From positions 11,950 through 67,032 of the forward strand of contig KN834894.1 in assembly GCA_000827265.1 (NCBI GenBank): 55,083 nt of DNA, read 5' to 3'. The notes beneath the pieces were generated by a model. It had not been told where the DNA came from. It saw only the letters and a program-made list of their open reading frames with translations, and did not search any database. Positions 31,310-44,184 of the stretch are shown in pieces. This stretch comes from Collybiopsis luxurians FD-317 M1 (Eukaryota > Basidiomycota > Agaricomycetes > Agaricales > Omphalotaceae). Each line of letters begins with the position of its first letter. Positions within the stretch are counted from its first letter, which is position 1. The translations under genes were made by a program, and so were the position numbers.

Positions 31310-32915
31310 ATGCACCAGGCATTGCTTATAGACGAGATACTAGCGATTATTCTAGATTCTTGCGCCGAATCTATATCGCTAAGTCGAATTGCTCGAACAT
31401 GTCAAGCTTGGAAGGAACCTGCCCTCGACCGTGTCTGGTTCCGTCTTGACTCATTCAAGCCTCTTCTAGAGCTCATACCTGGTCTGCTTTCTGTTAATGG
31501 TGTTTATGTGAGTAGCCATGATTTTTCCTACCCACCCTTATTAATTTTCATACTTTCTATAGATGCTGGAGTCGCCTTTGAACCCCGATTTTCGACGTTT
31601 GCGCCATTATGCTTCTCGGGTCAAGCAAATTGCTTACCGCCAAAATCTTCAGATACATCCTTCCTTCTTATCACTCCTTCTTCAGGACAATAGTGTCTCG
31701 CTCATTTTCCAAAAATTATCCACTGTTCAGCTTTCGCTTGCAAATTGCCATGCCGTTTGCTCCATCATTTCTCTTAGCACCGGATTGCAGAAAGTGGATT
31801 TGGACCTGGGATTCACCACCAGCGCCAAGTTCAAAACCGTAAATCGTACGGCACTTAATTTTATTTCAACTGTAGATCGCGTCTCTACTTGCTTTACGTC
31901 TCTCAGTTTGCGAGGTGCCACGTCAGGCAGTGTAATGAGCGCTGTTAACGGTCTCTCGCGCCTCGAGTCCCTGTGCCTCTGCGTTGGTGCTTCGCTACCT
32001 GCTGAGACTCTGGCTGCCATCGCTACCTTTCCTCGCCTCAGAGAATTAGAAATTCAGACATCTCACTTGCGACCTGATGATTTACACTTCTCTCCATCGA
32101 ATTGTTTCCCTTCCCTAGAGGTGCTCGATATCCGTGGTCGCACAGGCATCATCGAAAAGCTCTTACGGAACATGCAGAGTGATCGACTGGTGGTTCTTCG
32201 TATCGAAGTCGAGCTGCTATCTTCGTCTGATGATACCTGGAATGGGCTTTTCGATGCCATCAAGAATAAAACACACAGCAGCCTGCTGGAGCTAGCTATA
32301 GAGCATCATATGGATGCGGATGATCTATTCTTAAATGATGATACCCCCAGTAGTTCAGATACCACATCTACAGCACCAATAATGAATTATAATCTTCCTC
32401 GCACAAACCCTAATGCCCTTCTTCGATTCGACCACTTAACTTCGCTATCTAATCATCATTCCATTCGTCGGCTTCTTTTCGAAACCACACCTCCGGTTCT
32501 TCTTCAAGATCAGGATCTCGAAAAGATGGTTCAATGGTGGCCTAATCTCGAGCATCTAGATTTAGGGTCTCTCCTGACATTTGACCAAAGATGGTCTCCC
32601 AAAATTACTGCGGCGGCATTAGTAACGATTGCACGAGGGTTTCCCGTTCTTGATTCCCTTGTGATCCCGGTTAATATCAATGGGCTCACCCACGAAACTC
32701 CTATCAAATTCTCTCAGAATCCAAACGCTTCTTTACACCACATAACATTGACGGCATTAACACCCCCGGACCAATCAGTTACCCACCTGCTGCATCGGTT
32801 GTTCCCCTCATTATTAGACATTCAAGGAACCCCCGGACATGAGGAAGACTGGTCTCGCGTTCAAGACGGATTTCATCTCTTGCGGGCCCGTTATTCAAAC
32901 ACGGCGATCTCATAG
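31310..32915 (+). CDS. F-box / LRR protein
   Basis: It is a probable SCF substrate receptor. Exons 31310-31507 and 31563-32915 give 516 residues in frame. The N-terminal F-box reads LLIDEILAIILDSC, followed by IARTCQAWKEPALDRVW. The body contains irregular leucine-rich repeats (FTSLSLRGATS, LSRLESLCLCV, FPRLRELEIQ, FPSLEVLDIRG, WPNLEHLDLGSLL, FPVLDSLVIP). The start was placed at the ATG giving MHQALLIDEIL, the usual beginning of mushroom F-box proteins; the earlier frame opens with a non-ATG codon. The target is unknown. Confidence 0.82.
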
Positions 32916-33076
32916 AATTAAACCGTAGACATACACCCTTTTGCATTAGAGTACTGGTATTTAGTATTTATTGATATCTACGTTTGACATTTATAGAACT
33001 GTTCGTTTGTCGTACATAGAGTTATGTATAATTTCCTTGTTAGATACTTATAATATGAAAAGAGCTCCGGACGAAA

Positions 33077-34495
33077 TCACTTCTGAGCGGTGACATAGTA
33101 CCACACGTTGTAGAAATGACCCGATTCAACTTCCGCCTCATAATGTCGTCCCCAGATTTCGATCATCTCTCGTGAGAGCCCTGCATGCAACGCGATTTCC
33201 TTAGCACCAAGGAAGAAATTCTGACAATAACAATAAATTAGACCACGGTAAATCAATTCGAGAACAAAGTTTCAAAGACAACTCACTCGTTGGTTGATAT
33301 TTAAAACTTTACCCAAGTCTTCGCCGTTCTCGATCCCATCCCCAGGCCAGTTGATTGGACTGAGATATCTACGTGAATCTAGAATCATCCATCCTTCAAT
33401 ACCCTTCACAAGCTCCTCAATAGGCCGGTAATCTTTGCTTCTCGTCAAATTACCAAAGAAATTCAGCCAGCCCGCGTACCACGAGCGGCCTCGTGAGTCC
33501 TCTTCGAGAGCAATAGATTCTCCCGACTTTGAACTGGTCGTATTTGATTCCCACCACTTGAAGGGCTCGACGAGCTTCTTATGCTGGTCGTATACAATCC
33601 AATCTCCATCAGCCAGGAGTAAAAGGCCACCTGCATAAGTTCCGGAAAGAATTAAGATAACAAGAAAACAGGGACAAAGAAACGACTGACCCGGTCGTAA
33701 AGATTTATAGAGTTGGTGTACTAATGCCTGCGGGTCCTTGACCTATCGTAATCGGAGCATTTAGAATCATACGTACAAAAGGAATGCCCGTGGATGGAAC
33801 CATCTAGGCCACTTACATGTTGAGCAACACAACGACAGTGTATAATATCTGCTTGTCCGGCAAATTGTGGCAGCGTGAACGATAAGTCGCCCTGAATAAA
33901 TCTGTTCAAGAAAAGATCCATCATTTTTTTGCCATCGGAAAACAGATATTCATTTCGCGATTTACCTAAAATTATTTGGAGCATCCCTGCAGACGCCAAG
34001 TTGGAACTCGGAAATCCTCGTAAAGAAAACTCTAGTCACTTACGAAAACTTTTGGGCGTTCAAGTCGAGACCAACGACTTGAGCTTGGGCAAACGTTTTT
34101 GCCATCCCGATGGACCTGACGAAAAATTGTAGGTCGATGAAATCCGGGTTTCGGCAGCAATGCTCGATACTTTACCATATCGCTGACCCACAACCGACAT
34201 CTAGAACAATCGGAGGCCTTTCTTGAGCGGCGTTCAGCAGACGATCTACTTTGTTAGTAACGCCGACGGGATAAAGTCCTCCGATCAAGAGCGACCAAAG
34301 GGTGTGCTGAATACCCAGTCGCTGAGACACTGCTTCAACATTTCGTTGATACAAAAACGAACTGCAGATCGCTCACGTCCATTTCTTTCAGATCAGTAGG
34401 GAGCTTGTAAGCCTGCAAACGATCAGAAAAAGAATGATGCGAAAATAGCTTGAAAGACTGACTGCCTTACGAATGTCCACTACGTTCGCAGACAT
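33077..34495 (-). CDS. SAM-dependent methyltransferase of the UmtA/LaeA type
   Basis: It is a class I methyltransferase of a group common in fungal secondary metabolism and regulation; substrate unknown. The reconstructed product runs AYKLPTDLKEMD near the N terminus, then HTLWSLLIGGLYPV, SAM motif I PIVLDVGCGSAIWSIGMA, motif II VVGLDLNAQ, a DAPNNF-like loop, QGDLSFTLPQFAGQADIIHC, and ALVHQLYKSLRPGG. The C terminus reads EIWGRDYEAEVE...YYVTAQK. At least seven exons are needed with 50-60 nt GT-AG introns. The first exon is uncertain: MSAN may be spliced straight to AYKLP. No polyketide or peptide synthetase lies nearby, so a biosynthetic role is not supported by context. Confidence 0.75.
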
Positions 34496-34864
34496 GTTTG
34501 GCTGTGTGAAAGGACGTGCTGTTCAAATCAAGTTGAGGAGAGACTCCGACCCTCAAGGCTAGTTATTATACTTGCTATCAGTAGCCAGCGGCATTCTGAG
34601 AGGCACTCTTCTGTGAAAAAAAGCCTGCCAAAAGCAAACACGGGAAGGCCGGCCGAAATCGAGATAGTGTTAATTTGTATTGTCTACATTAGCGCTATAA
34701 CGGAAGATGGCGTTGCGTAGAACTGTTGTCCGTGGGTAAGAATTAATTTTGAGGCAGGCAAACGGAGAGACAAAAGACGTGTATCAGCGGAAATTATCAT
34801 TGGCATGGATGAAAGCGTAACATGATAAACTACATAGCCTGAAATAGCCTATAGCGTGTCTGCC
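34496..34864. other. Intergenic region before UBI3 3' end
   Basis: It holds the methyltransferase promoter and the 3' UTR of the ubiquitin-S27a gene. No other gene or clear repeat is seen. Confidence 0.4.
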
Positions 34865-35565
<701 letters not shown>

Positions 35566-36012
35566 CCTGGTCTCGGACGCTTCTGCCTATCCAACGAAAA
35601 AACGGTGGAGTCGTTAACTGAAGCAAGAGCCGAAGAGAAATATCGATGAGGAAGCAACGCAAGCGCTCAATCGCTACGCCTATACAGTTTTCCCACGGAA
35701 CGGTCACGTGATTGGTAGCAGTTCTAACGACTAAGAATCACTACCACTTTTGAACACTTGAGGGAATACGCCTGGAGATACGCAACGAAGGTCTTGCTCA
35801 CGCAAAGGACAGTTGGGGTATGAGGGCCCGGGGATTTGTGCGACACTGTTATGGCAGGGACGGTGGTGAGGCGTTTACAATGAACCAGGGATTGTCAGAT
35901 GCGATGCTACCGGAAATTGCCGTCCTTGGGTGCTTCACAGAGTGCTCCTTGGTAGCTTGCTACTAGCCTGTTTTTTTTTTTTTCATATCTGTCTGACTGG
36001 TCTTCTCGAGCA
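35566..36012. other. Intergenic region upstream of UBI3
   Basis: It contains the UBI3 promoter and 5' UTR. A run of T (about 35970-35983) precedes the decayed gene. No gene is seen. Confidence 0.4.
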
Positions 36013-38080
36013 ATGGATCCCACGACCTTCTCGCTGGCGTTGGCGCAACTGGTAGGGGCTGCCACACATAAGGCTCAGTTCGAGGACCTGGATGAATGTA
36101 TCCAGACAGTCGCCTTGGCAAGATATGTTGGCCCTTCCGGTGAAAGTGCTTGTAAAATTTTCGCTTACGCGACGATGCTGGTTTTTGAAAGCGCACCCAG
36201 AATGAAATCACTGGGCGTGACTGCTAAGTAGTTTGCCCGTTTGGAACCTCATCTCGCCGCTGCACGGCAGAGATTCGTGAATGATAAAGAGGTACGGTGG
36301 CGCGACTATTTTCCAGCTCTCTTGAATTCAAAGCCTCAATCAGAGTGGTCGGACGACCCAAATCACCGTGGCTGACCAATATTGATCAGTACAAAATTGG
36401 CCACATTTTTTGCAGCGCTCTCACGCTAGTGTGTCAGATTCAGCCCGTGCGCAAAAAAAAATGTTCTCGCTATACTGGGAATTAGCGAGGAGAGATTCGA
36501 GAACTGTGCGGAACCACATCTTGTCTCTGCCTAGCGGGGCTTTGTGGAGAATGAACAAGTAAAGTGTTGTGTTTATGAGGGATTTCATTTCCACTTAGGC
36601 TTCAATTCTATGCAGGCCCGAGGGGAACTATAAGCAGAATGATTGTAGGGACAAACAGGTGAAGTTTAGGCCTGGATTTCACCCAAGCTCGGGGAACCTT
36701 TGAGAAGGACGAGGGCATATTTTGAGTCATAATTGGAATGGGGATACATTTATCACGCAGTTCAATTTCAGTCTTGGCTTTCATTTCGTCGTATTCCTAA
36801 TACGGCTGGTGGGGACAAGAAAGCTCTATCGCATGATGGCGTATGAGCCGAATACGGGTGTTAACTCGCAAATATGATTTCACCGGAGGACGAAAAATGG
36901 CAAAAAACAAAGTTCGCTGTCGAGATGAGAGCCTGCCTAGGAGCATTGACAGCATTTGGCGGCTTCTATTCGCTGGATGCTCCAAAAACTTTTAGGAAAG
37001 AATCCACTGGCGCCGCTTACACCCAGCATGGGGCGAAATCGCTAGATCAGGATCTCATCACGACATTGGGGGAGTAGTGTTGACTGCTAACCACTACGTT
37101 TGTCTGGCTTAAGGGTAGAGGAACAGTGAATATGGTGTTCTGTGTTTTTTTGTTTGACTCTGCTGGAATCCTCAATTCTAATGCTTTGACTTAGCAAGTT
37201 ATTCCAGTGGAGTCACCAATGCTCTTCCCAAATGCAATCCCACCCGGTCCAGGACCTATTGAATGGTTCACGCCCCGCTTGTGCTGCTACTTATCGAATA
37301 TGACATTGGACAGAATGCGCGCAGAGCTGGCAGAATTCAAGGAGAAACATAAAGATATATTCGAGGTCTGGTTTTGCGATCGCGTTGGACCACATACTGA
37401 TGTGGAGGTATAAAATGGGGGTAGTAGGCCAGATGAAAATTTCTTCGAGGAACCCTTGGACGAGCACAAGGAGGCAGTAAAAGCAGGGAGCACAATTTGT
37501 AAACTTGCAAGTGGTCTTGTTTTTCCAGGAGCCGCAACTTACAAGTGTATGACACCAGGGGTTTCACCAAGCTTGCAAGTGGTATTCTGATTTTTCCTGG
37601 GGCTACATTGAATTTACAAGTGTATGGGAACAGGCAATGCAACAAGTCAATTAAGATGATGAAACTAAAGATGAGGTCCAGAGTCTGGCTTATTGTTTCC
37701 ATCAATAGATGCTCATGCCGACGATCGTGTCTTTTTTTACAGGCTGACGATTTCGTGCGGGGTAGCTGACCCCTACTGAAGGAAAGCTAGTTCTGACAGG
37801 AATCTTTGTAGGCCCTTCGCAACAAAGCAGACGCTGAAGCTGCGACAGCCGTCATACCCTCCCTCCCCAGTTTCCCTTATGGACGATACGACACAGAACG
37901 CTCCCGGTCGTACCAGAGCAGTCAGCGCCTACTTGAGGAGCCGTCCAAAAAGGGCAAATCTGTTGGTTCCTTCCATGAGCCCAGTGCAGATGCCGCTAAA
38001 CGCTCTCATTGGACCCAATCCGCGGTCACCTCTGGGACGCAGGCCTCTCCATCACCCAAACCCCAAATCTGGTAAAACAC
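36013..38080 (+). pseudogene. Heavily decayed unrecognised protein gene
   Basis: Long protein-like pieces on the plus strand are broken by in-frame stops and frame changes. They read FSLALAQLVGAATHKAQFED...SLGVTAK, stop, FARLEPHLAAARQRF...DYFPALLNSK, stop. Later come KWQKTKFAVEMRACLGALTA, GPGPIEWFTPRLCCYLSNM, AELAEFKEKHKDIFEVWFCD, stop (about 37411), NFFEEPLDEHKEAV, then ALRNKADAEAATAVIP and EEPSKKGKSVGSFHEPSA. Composition is coding-like across about 2 kb, so this is a dead gene, not random DNA. I recognise no family or reverse transcriptase/transposase motif. A small internal tandem duplication (37504-37626) sits inside. Confidence 0.6.
37504..37626. repeat. Imperfect tandem duplication inside the decayed gene
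   Basis: Two units, 37504-37551 and 37572-37626, share 'cttgcaagtggt' at their start and 'acaagtgtatg' at their end. They encode similar peptides (LASGLVFPGAATYK and LASGILIFPGATLN), so the duplication seems to have copied coding sequence. Confidence 0.7.
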
Positions 38081-39119
38081 TTGTATGGAGCCTCCCCTTG
38101 CTCTTTACGCACCAGTAAAAACTGTGTTGAGTGAAACTGCAAACATAGGTCAGTTAGTATATGAATAGAAGTTGATATTCCATACCGAACACCACTATTT
38201 GAGAGACCTGTGACAAATATCCCGTCAGGGCCCTTTCAGATAGCATCCGAGTCTTGAAAGGCATTGGTGCGCTTAATCTCTTAGCAAGTGTGGCATGAGA
38301 AAGATGCGAACTCTTGGGATTTATAAGATTCATTAACGGTAGTGTTAGTATGGCCCATATTGGGGGACGGTGAATCTTTTTGTTATTGCCCAAAGCGGTC
38401 CAGAATGCTAAGACCTTTAAGAGTGGAAATTTGAATGGAGTTACAACTTTTACACTGCATAGACACAAATATCTTTTCTCAGGGCGATAGGCAGGGGCAA
38501 CAATGATCTGCGATACCGCGCTTTGACTCGTGGGAATATTCCAGGTACGGAATTTCAAGGTGGCCCACACATTCCTTTTACCATGCTCACTACTCAAGCG
38601 CCCTTCATTTTATTCGAAGACAAAAAAAGCAGTTTTTTTTACAACTGATTGTCCGGAGTTCTCATCTGCAGGTCTCGTTCCCACCCAAGATGTAGATCTT
38701 CTATCGCCCTGTATTGAATGGAATATCCGTCGATTTTCCTTGTCAATGTCCATGTGAAGGCTTGATCCATCTTATAATAAACAAGTATATTGTTCCATAG
38801 AAAGCGCGCGACGATGACAAACAGACAAAATAAACGAGGGAATGCGAGCATATGTGGGAAAAGAAAAGTATGCAGCGGCGATTGCGAGTAAAGAGGATCG
38901 GATATGAATATATGCGAGTGGCTGAGTGAATACAGACGGATTGAAACAATGCAAGCTACGATAATGATGAGTACAACCCTTCCAGGAAATCTAGTCGCTG
39001 ATATGCATGCGAGAGGAATGAAAGAGGGGAGAAAGATAGGCTAGACTGAGAGACGACATATAGAGCGGAGAGCGACGGCGAGCGCAGCGTGGTGTCTGTG
39101 CAGTGTAGAACATGTGTGT
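38081..39119. other. Stretch without a supported gene
   Basis: Several overlapping frames of 60-147 codons exist (the longest on the minus strand at 38154-38597), but none has a known motif, splice-supported partner or ATG context. It ends at the 3' UTR of the KAR9-like gene. Confidence 0.35.
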
Positions 39120-41973
39120 CTACATTCCAGCTTGGCGATTCAGGATATAGTGACTTAAATCTTGCCATCCTAAGGAAGCAAAGAGCTATTCAACAGAACG
39201 TCGAACTCAAGTGGAAAGCAAGACTTACCACCTCCAACCCGACACATAACCTTCTTCGTCGTCATGGTACTTCCACTCGTCCCCTTCCCTGACCTCGTCA
39301 GTGTCGTTAGCTTGCATGTAACCACTTTTCTCGCTAGTGCGTTCGAGAACGCATACTGCGCCTTAATCTCCTCGTTCCCACCTGGAATCTTCCTCAGCGG
39401 AGGATCAACCCTTTCAATGAGCAAACCATGCGCGATCGAGTTGGCGATATAGGCCACTTCGGTGTCCAGAGGATCTTTGGGGTTTCCCGGAACATATTCA
39501 TGCACGGGGAGAAGGGAAGGGAGGGATTTGTTGTCCCCAGAAGGAGTATAAGCGCCTGATCTTGAAATAGACCTAGAAGGCACTCGACTGCCTGCGGTCG
39601 AGCTATCACGAAAACTCGACGGAGGAAGAGTCGGTCGGCCAGACGAACGGCCCAGCGTACCCTGATAAACGGGGACTTGCTGAGCACGAGCCTTCAATGT
39701 AGATTCGGGGGTCTGTGAGCGTGCAGCGAGGGCCTTGAATGTCAACGTAGGACTTTCAGATCTCGCTCGTATTGACATAGATGAGCCGGATCTTGATGGG
39801 GATGATAAGTGAACAGTCGGGACAGGGATCATAGAGCGGCTTGGTGGTCGAGGAGGGTGTGTGTTGTGGGCTCCACTGGGACTCAAAGTAACGCTCTGCG
39901 TTGGGGAAAATGCACGAGTAGACACAGATTCGACGTCGTCCCATCCTGCCTCAGATTTTCCAGCAATAGATTTCAATTTGTCGCTGGGCCCAGGAATATA
40001 ACTAGGGGTCTTGGGTCTCGGACGTGGTGTAGCACTCGTTAAACCGGGCGTGCGTGCCCGATTATGTGATGGAGTCTGTGCTCGGGAAGGAGGTCTGAAT
40101 GAAGGAATTGGCGGAGGGTAGGTCGATGATTGATTTGTGGAAATGGACGATGTTACTGGGGACCATGGACGAGAAGAGACCATAGACGTCCGCGAAAGAC
40201 TTCTCCTGTAAGGTCCATTCGATAACGAATTATCGTACATTCCAGTCGCTGAAGGAGCTCTCTTTGGCGGGGTGGCCTTGATGGTCGCATCAGGCTGCAC
40301 CCTGGTCGAACTATTCCAGGTTGGTTTATTGGAGGTTTTGTCCTTCAGCGTGAGGTTTACTCTCGCATTCCGAGGGGACGAGTCTGGTGTTAAACTCTGA
40401 CTGTATTTATGAGTAGGTCGGTCAGGAGTAACTGGGGTCGTGGGTCCGCGAAGAGATGTCAAAAGTGACGTCTTTTGTCGACGAAGCGTAGGCTCTGAGG
40501 AAGGCACTCGAGCACCATTCTCGCTTGAATTTGCTTTGTTTATTGACAGAGGCGTCACAAGCGATATGGGAGACCGTGAGCTACCCGTGATTTTACGGGC
40601 AAACTTCCTAAAGGGAGATATCGACCTGGAAATGGTACTAGCGGAACTGGGAGCTCGAGAACCACGAGAACCACTCGGAGGCGTAGCGAGATAACCATTC
40701 TGCGTTGAGGTTGTCGAGCCATGATCGCTGCTATTATCACCATGCGTCAAAATCTGACGGACAGTCTCCATCTCTGCATCCGTTCGTGCAATCCGTTCGC
40801 GTAAGTTCTTCCATCTCTGAGCAGATTCCGCGTGCCGGCGCAGAGTTTCACCATTCTTCGTTACTCGGTCACGCACTCCCTTGTCAATAATTGCTAGAAC
40901 TTTCGAGGTAGCCGGCATGTAGTGCCTGGAATAACCATAAGAACATTGCCATCGAACGAATAACGGCAAATCATACTTTTTCTTTGCTTCAAATGAATCA
41001 AGAAGCGTATTAAAAGTATCAAGCGTTGGTGGAGTTCTTTCGGACCGTTGCGTAAAAGAAGTCTGAGAACGAGCCATGGTATCTTCAATGCCCCTTCTAT
41101 GGACTTGCCATATGAATTCCTATCGGCAATCGCATTAGATTTTGCTCCCTCGGCCGTGAAGAACATTACAAACCTGGCACCGATTGACACCTTTTTCCAA
41201 ACTCGACATCATCCCGTCCGCTTGGTCCGTCACTGTCCTGAAAACAGTCAACCACTTGTCCTCCTTCAGCTCTTCTCTCAACACTTCACTCTCATCCTGT
41301 ACAGCCTCCCATTCCGATATTAACGTGGCGTGCTTGCGAAGGATGGCGGCTGTTTCATTGTTGGTTTGGCTGGTCTGAGGAACTGTAGGCGTGGCTTGTA
41401 GAAAGGGATCAAGAGAGTCATTGATGGACTTGATGCCTTTCGAAACGCTTTCCAGTTTTTCGTCGAGGTTCATCAGAGATTGGTCTATTATACTGGTTGT
41501 ACCGGCTGCGTCCCCCGTCGACTGTGACTTATGTCTGAGCTCTTGAATTTCTGCATAGACCGGTATAAGTAAGTAGATGGAAAAGAGGGAGAGGCTGTGG
41601 TACCAAATATGCGTGTTTGAATGTCAGATATCATGTACGACAGCTCAGTCATATGAGTTGAGATGGCCAGTAACCGGAGATCCCTGGATTAAAAATGAGT
41701 ATTTTGAACGCGGAAAGTCTATCCTGACGGACTCTTCCTGGCTGGACTTCTTTTGCGGTAGTCGTCTGGCAGTAATGGTCACATTTTCTAAACACGAACT
41801 GAGTCTTTAGACCTTGAAATTATCATACAAAACGCACCTTCATCCTGCTGATCCAATGACATTTTCGACGATGAAGCTGAGTTGACTGATTGAGGAGATG
41901 GTGGAGCGTAATTACTAGAATTACTGTTGCTTGTGAGAGAGCTTGAAGAGGGTGAAAGACTGAGAGAAGGCAT
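39120..41973 (-). CDS. KAR9-like protein with C-terminal GAR (GAS2-related) domain
   Basis: It is a likely microtubule-associated protein for spindle or nuclear positioning. The start (41973) opens a Ser-rich tail MPSLSLSPSSSSLTSNSN. Helical, coiled-coil-like segments follow (DLRLLAISTHMTELSYMI, EKLESVSKGIKSINDSLDPF, EAVQDESEVLREELKED). Next come TLDTFNTLLDSFEAKKKYDL and a long Ser/Pro/Arg-rich disordered region of about 400 residues, typical of microtubule binding (SPFRKFARKITGSSRS). The C terminus carries EYVPGNPKDPLDTEVAYIAN, ERVDPPLRKIP and, across the last intron, VMCRVGGGWQDLSHYI and NRQAGM, which fit a GAR domain. The final exon ends at TAG 39120-39122. At least five exons are needed, and the junction near 41.1 kb is uncertain. 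Confidence 0.78.
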
Positions 41974-42428
41974 GGATAGAGAGAGAGAAAGAGTGAAGAC
42001 TGAATTATTACTTGGAGGTCCGCCGCGTCAGATGCCACTATCCCAAAAAAAGTTCGTTACAACGGGGTATCGAGGAAAGTCGGAGTACGACGGCGGCGGA
42101 TCCCGCTATGATTAATATTGCAGAGACGGTAATTTATTGCTGAGACTAGTTGGTGAAGGGAAGGAGAGATAGGCGTGACGGTGGAAGGCAAACCTGACGC
42201 CGAAGAACAGTCAGGTCGTGATCAAATCACGGGCTTCCGTCAACGTTACTAACAGACCTCTCATTTCGCGAGCAAGTCGGTTCTCCAGTTACTGGCAAGT
42301 ATGAACACTATTTACGCGCTGTATACGATAGAATACCCCAGAATACATCATGCTACCGCGTAGGTAGTGCTATCCTATTCCGGCTTGGTCGCGTGAGGCG
42401 CGTCAAAACCGAAGAGCGTAACTCGACT
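41974..42428. other. Intergenic region upstream of the KAR9-like gene
   Basis: It holds the KAR9-like promoter and the TRAPPC12 3' UTR. No gene, tRNA or strong repeat is visible. Confidence 0.4.
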
Positions 42429-44121
42429 TCAATTACCCGACATTTTCAGGCAACTCGCCTTTAAACCATCCCCACTCCATTTCGCAACCTCTATCAGTAG
42501 ATCTAGCTTCTTCTGCGTCGCAGTTGCAGACCGTAGTTCGTAAAGAGTAGCTTTGAACCAATTAATCGATGCTAGTGCAGGGTCACTCTTGTACTCACAA
42601 AGGTTAAAAAGAAATGGTTCCGCTGTCACTACACTGGCGGGGGATGCTGAGAGTGCTTTTTCCAATGTTTCGATACCCTTCGATCCGAAGTAAAAATAAT
42701 TGAACCGAACAGAGGCTCGAAGTCTCGAACTCACCTGCCTCAGCTTCCCTTGACTCAATAACGAAACTGACAGGTTATTCACCGCCTAGGAGAGGAGATC
42801 ATACGAATGTTTTCTGGAAACAAGACTGTAGACGCACCACAAAATTTTCTGGCTCCCTCTCAAGCAAATTGGTCAATATGTTGGTAGCATTTTCCCATTC
42901 CCCGTTCGCACAAGCTAATAATGCTCGATTCATATCCTTCATGCTCTCTGAAGCCTCAGAATCTTGTTCCACCAAAGAAAAGTGAGCGTGGGCCTTCTGT
43001 ATATACCCCGCCTGGAGATATATCCGCGCCACTGCGGAACGGAGAGAAGGCGTGGGTTCCGCTTGGTTGCACAAGGGTTCCAAAAGTTTGGTAGATGCAC
43101 CGAATTCCTAAAGTGAGAGGAAAAGTCAGACAAACCGGAGTACCTGCGTGTGTTAGCATAAACCTTCATCTCCATCAACTGCGAAGCGATTATCAACGAA
43201 ACCCTCGCCCCACGTTCTTTCCACATAGCACTGGCAGTTGGATCTAATTTTGGTGATCTTTTGGCCTTGATCTTGCATTTTCTCAACAGACCACTTAGTG
43301 CATCGAGGTAGCCCAGATGATCTCCAGCCCAGTATTTCAGCCTAGTGTACATCACTTCCAGCTCAAAAGGAAGCATCTTGTCGAAAAGGTATGATTTAGT
43401 TTCTGGCGGTTCGACAGCGTTTAGGACAGAGAAGAGGTTTGTACACTCGACAGAAGTTTGATTGAATAGGCGAAGTCGAGATAGACATGCTAGCCGCAGA
43501 TACCATAGCTTTTCAACTTCAGCTTTAGAGCACGATGAGACTGGAAGAACTTACACCTAGAACCAGAACTAAGTCCTCTGGATCAGCGGTTACTATGCGA
43601 TCTCGAGCCATTCTGGCGAGTGCTCTCCAACTGTTAGTCATCTAAGGGTGGAATAGTACGGCTTGAACACGATCCTATTAGATTGAGACGCACCACAAGG
43701 GTATGGAAGTTGGTCTTTTGCCACTCACCAGAGACGTCCCGTGCAGGTCGACGTTCTGGTGGATGAATATACTTGTTCAGCAGCGTAGTTATCGGGTCGG
43801 TCTATTGCAAGGAGATGCTAAGCCTTACCGAGGTCAGAGACCAATGTGATATGAGCAACCTACATTCGGGATAGGAAGAAACATGGTGGGCAAGACCAGA
43901 CCGGGAAGATAGATCTCTGGCGCATCTTCTTCCTCACTTTCAGAGGGTGGCGGAGGAACATCCTTGTTCAAATTAGCGGTTGCACTGGGAGCAGTAGGTT
44001 CTGGTTCGTCGTCAGAAGCATCCGAATCTATGAGAAATGGGTCAGGAACTTGAGGTTCTACATAAACCTCCGGTGGATTGGTCAGTATGGGTTCCTGTTG
44101 AACGTCGTCAGAGTCCGACAT
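42429..44121 (-). CDS. TRAPPC12-like TPR protein of the TRAPP tethering complex
   Basis: It is a probable subunit of the TRAPP III complex that acts as a Rab exchange factor in ER-Golgi traffic and autophagy. The N terminus is acidic and disordered (SDASDDEPEPTAP, ESEEEDAPEIYLPGLVLP). The family-typical segment TNSWRALARMARDRIV follows, then DPEDLVLVLG, LWYLRLACLSRLRLFNQT, MLPFELEVMYTRLKYWAGD, and tetratricopeptide-like helices (AVARIYLQAGYIQKAHAHF, ALLACANGEWENATNIL, AVNNLSVSLLSQGKLR, GIETLEKALSASPASV). The start is ATG 44121, since the frame further up begins with TTG. Eight or so exons are present. It is divergent from the Clr2-like gene, only 63 bases between start codons. Confidence 0.78.
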
Positions 44122-44184
44122 ATTCAGAGCCAAGTTCTATAGGCGCTTATTTATTTCCTATCACTTGCTCGTACACCCATCATC
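44122..44184. promoter_or_regulatory. 63-bp divergent start-to-start interval, TRAPPC12 / Clr2-like
   Basis: Only 63 bases separate the two start codons, so 5' UTRs must be very short or the promoters overlap the opposite coding region. Confidence 0.55.

Noticed and set aside
38154..38597. 147-codon minus-strand frame
   Set aside because: No recognisable family, and its neighbourhood is decayed sequence; length alone is not enough in this AT-moderate region.
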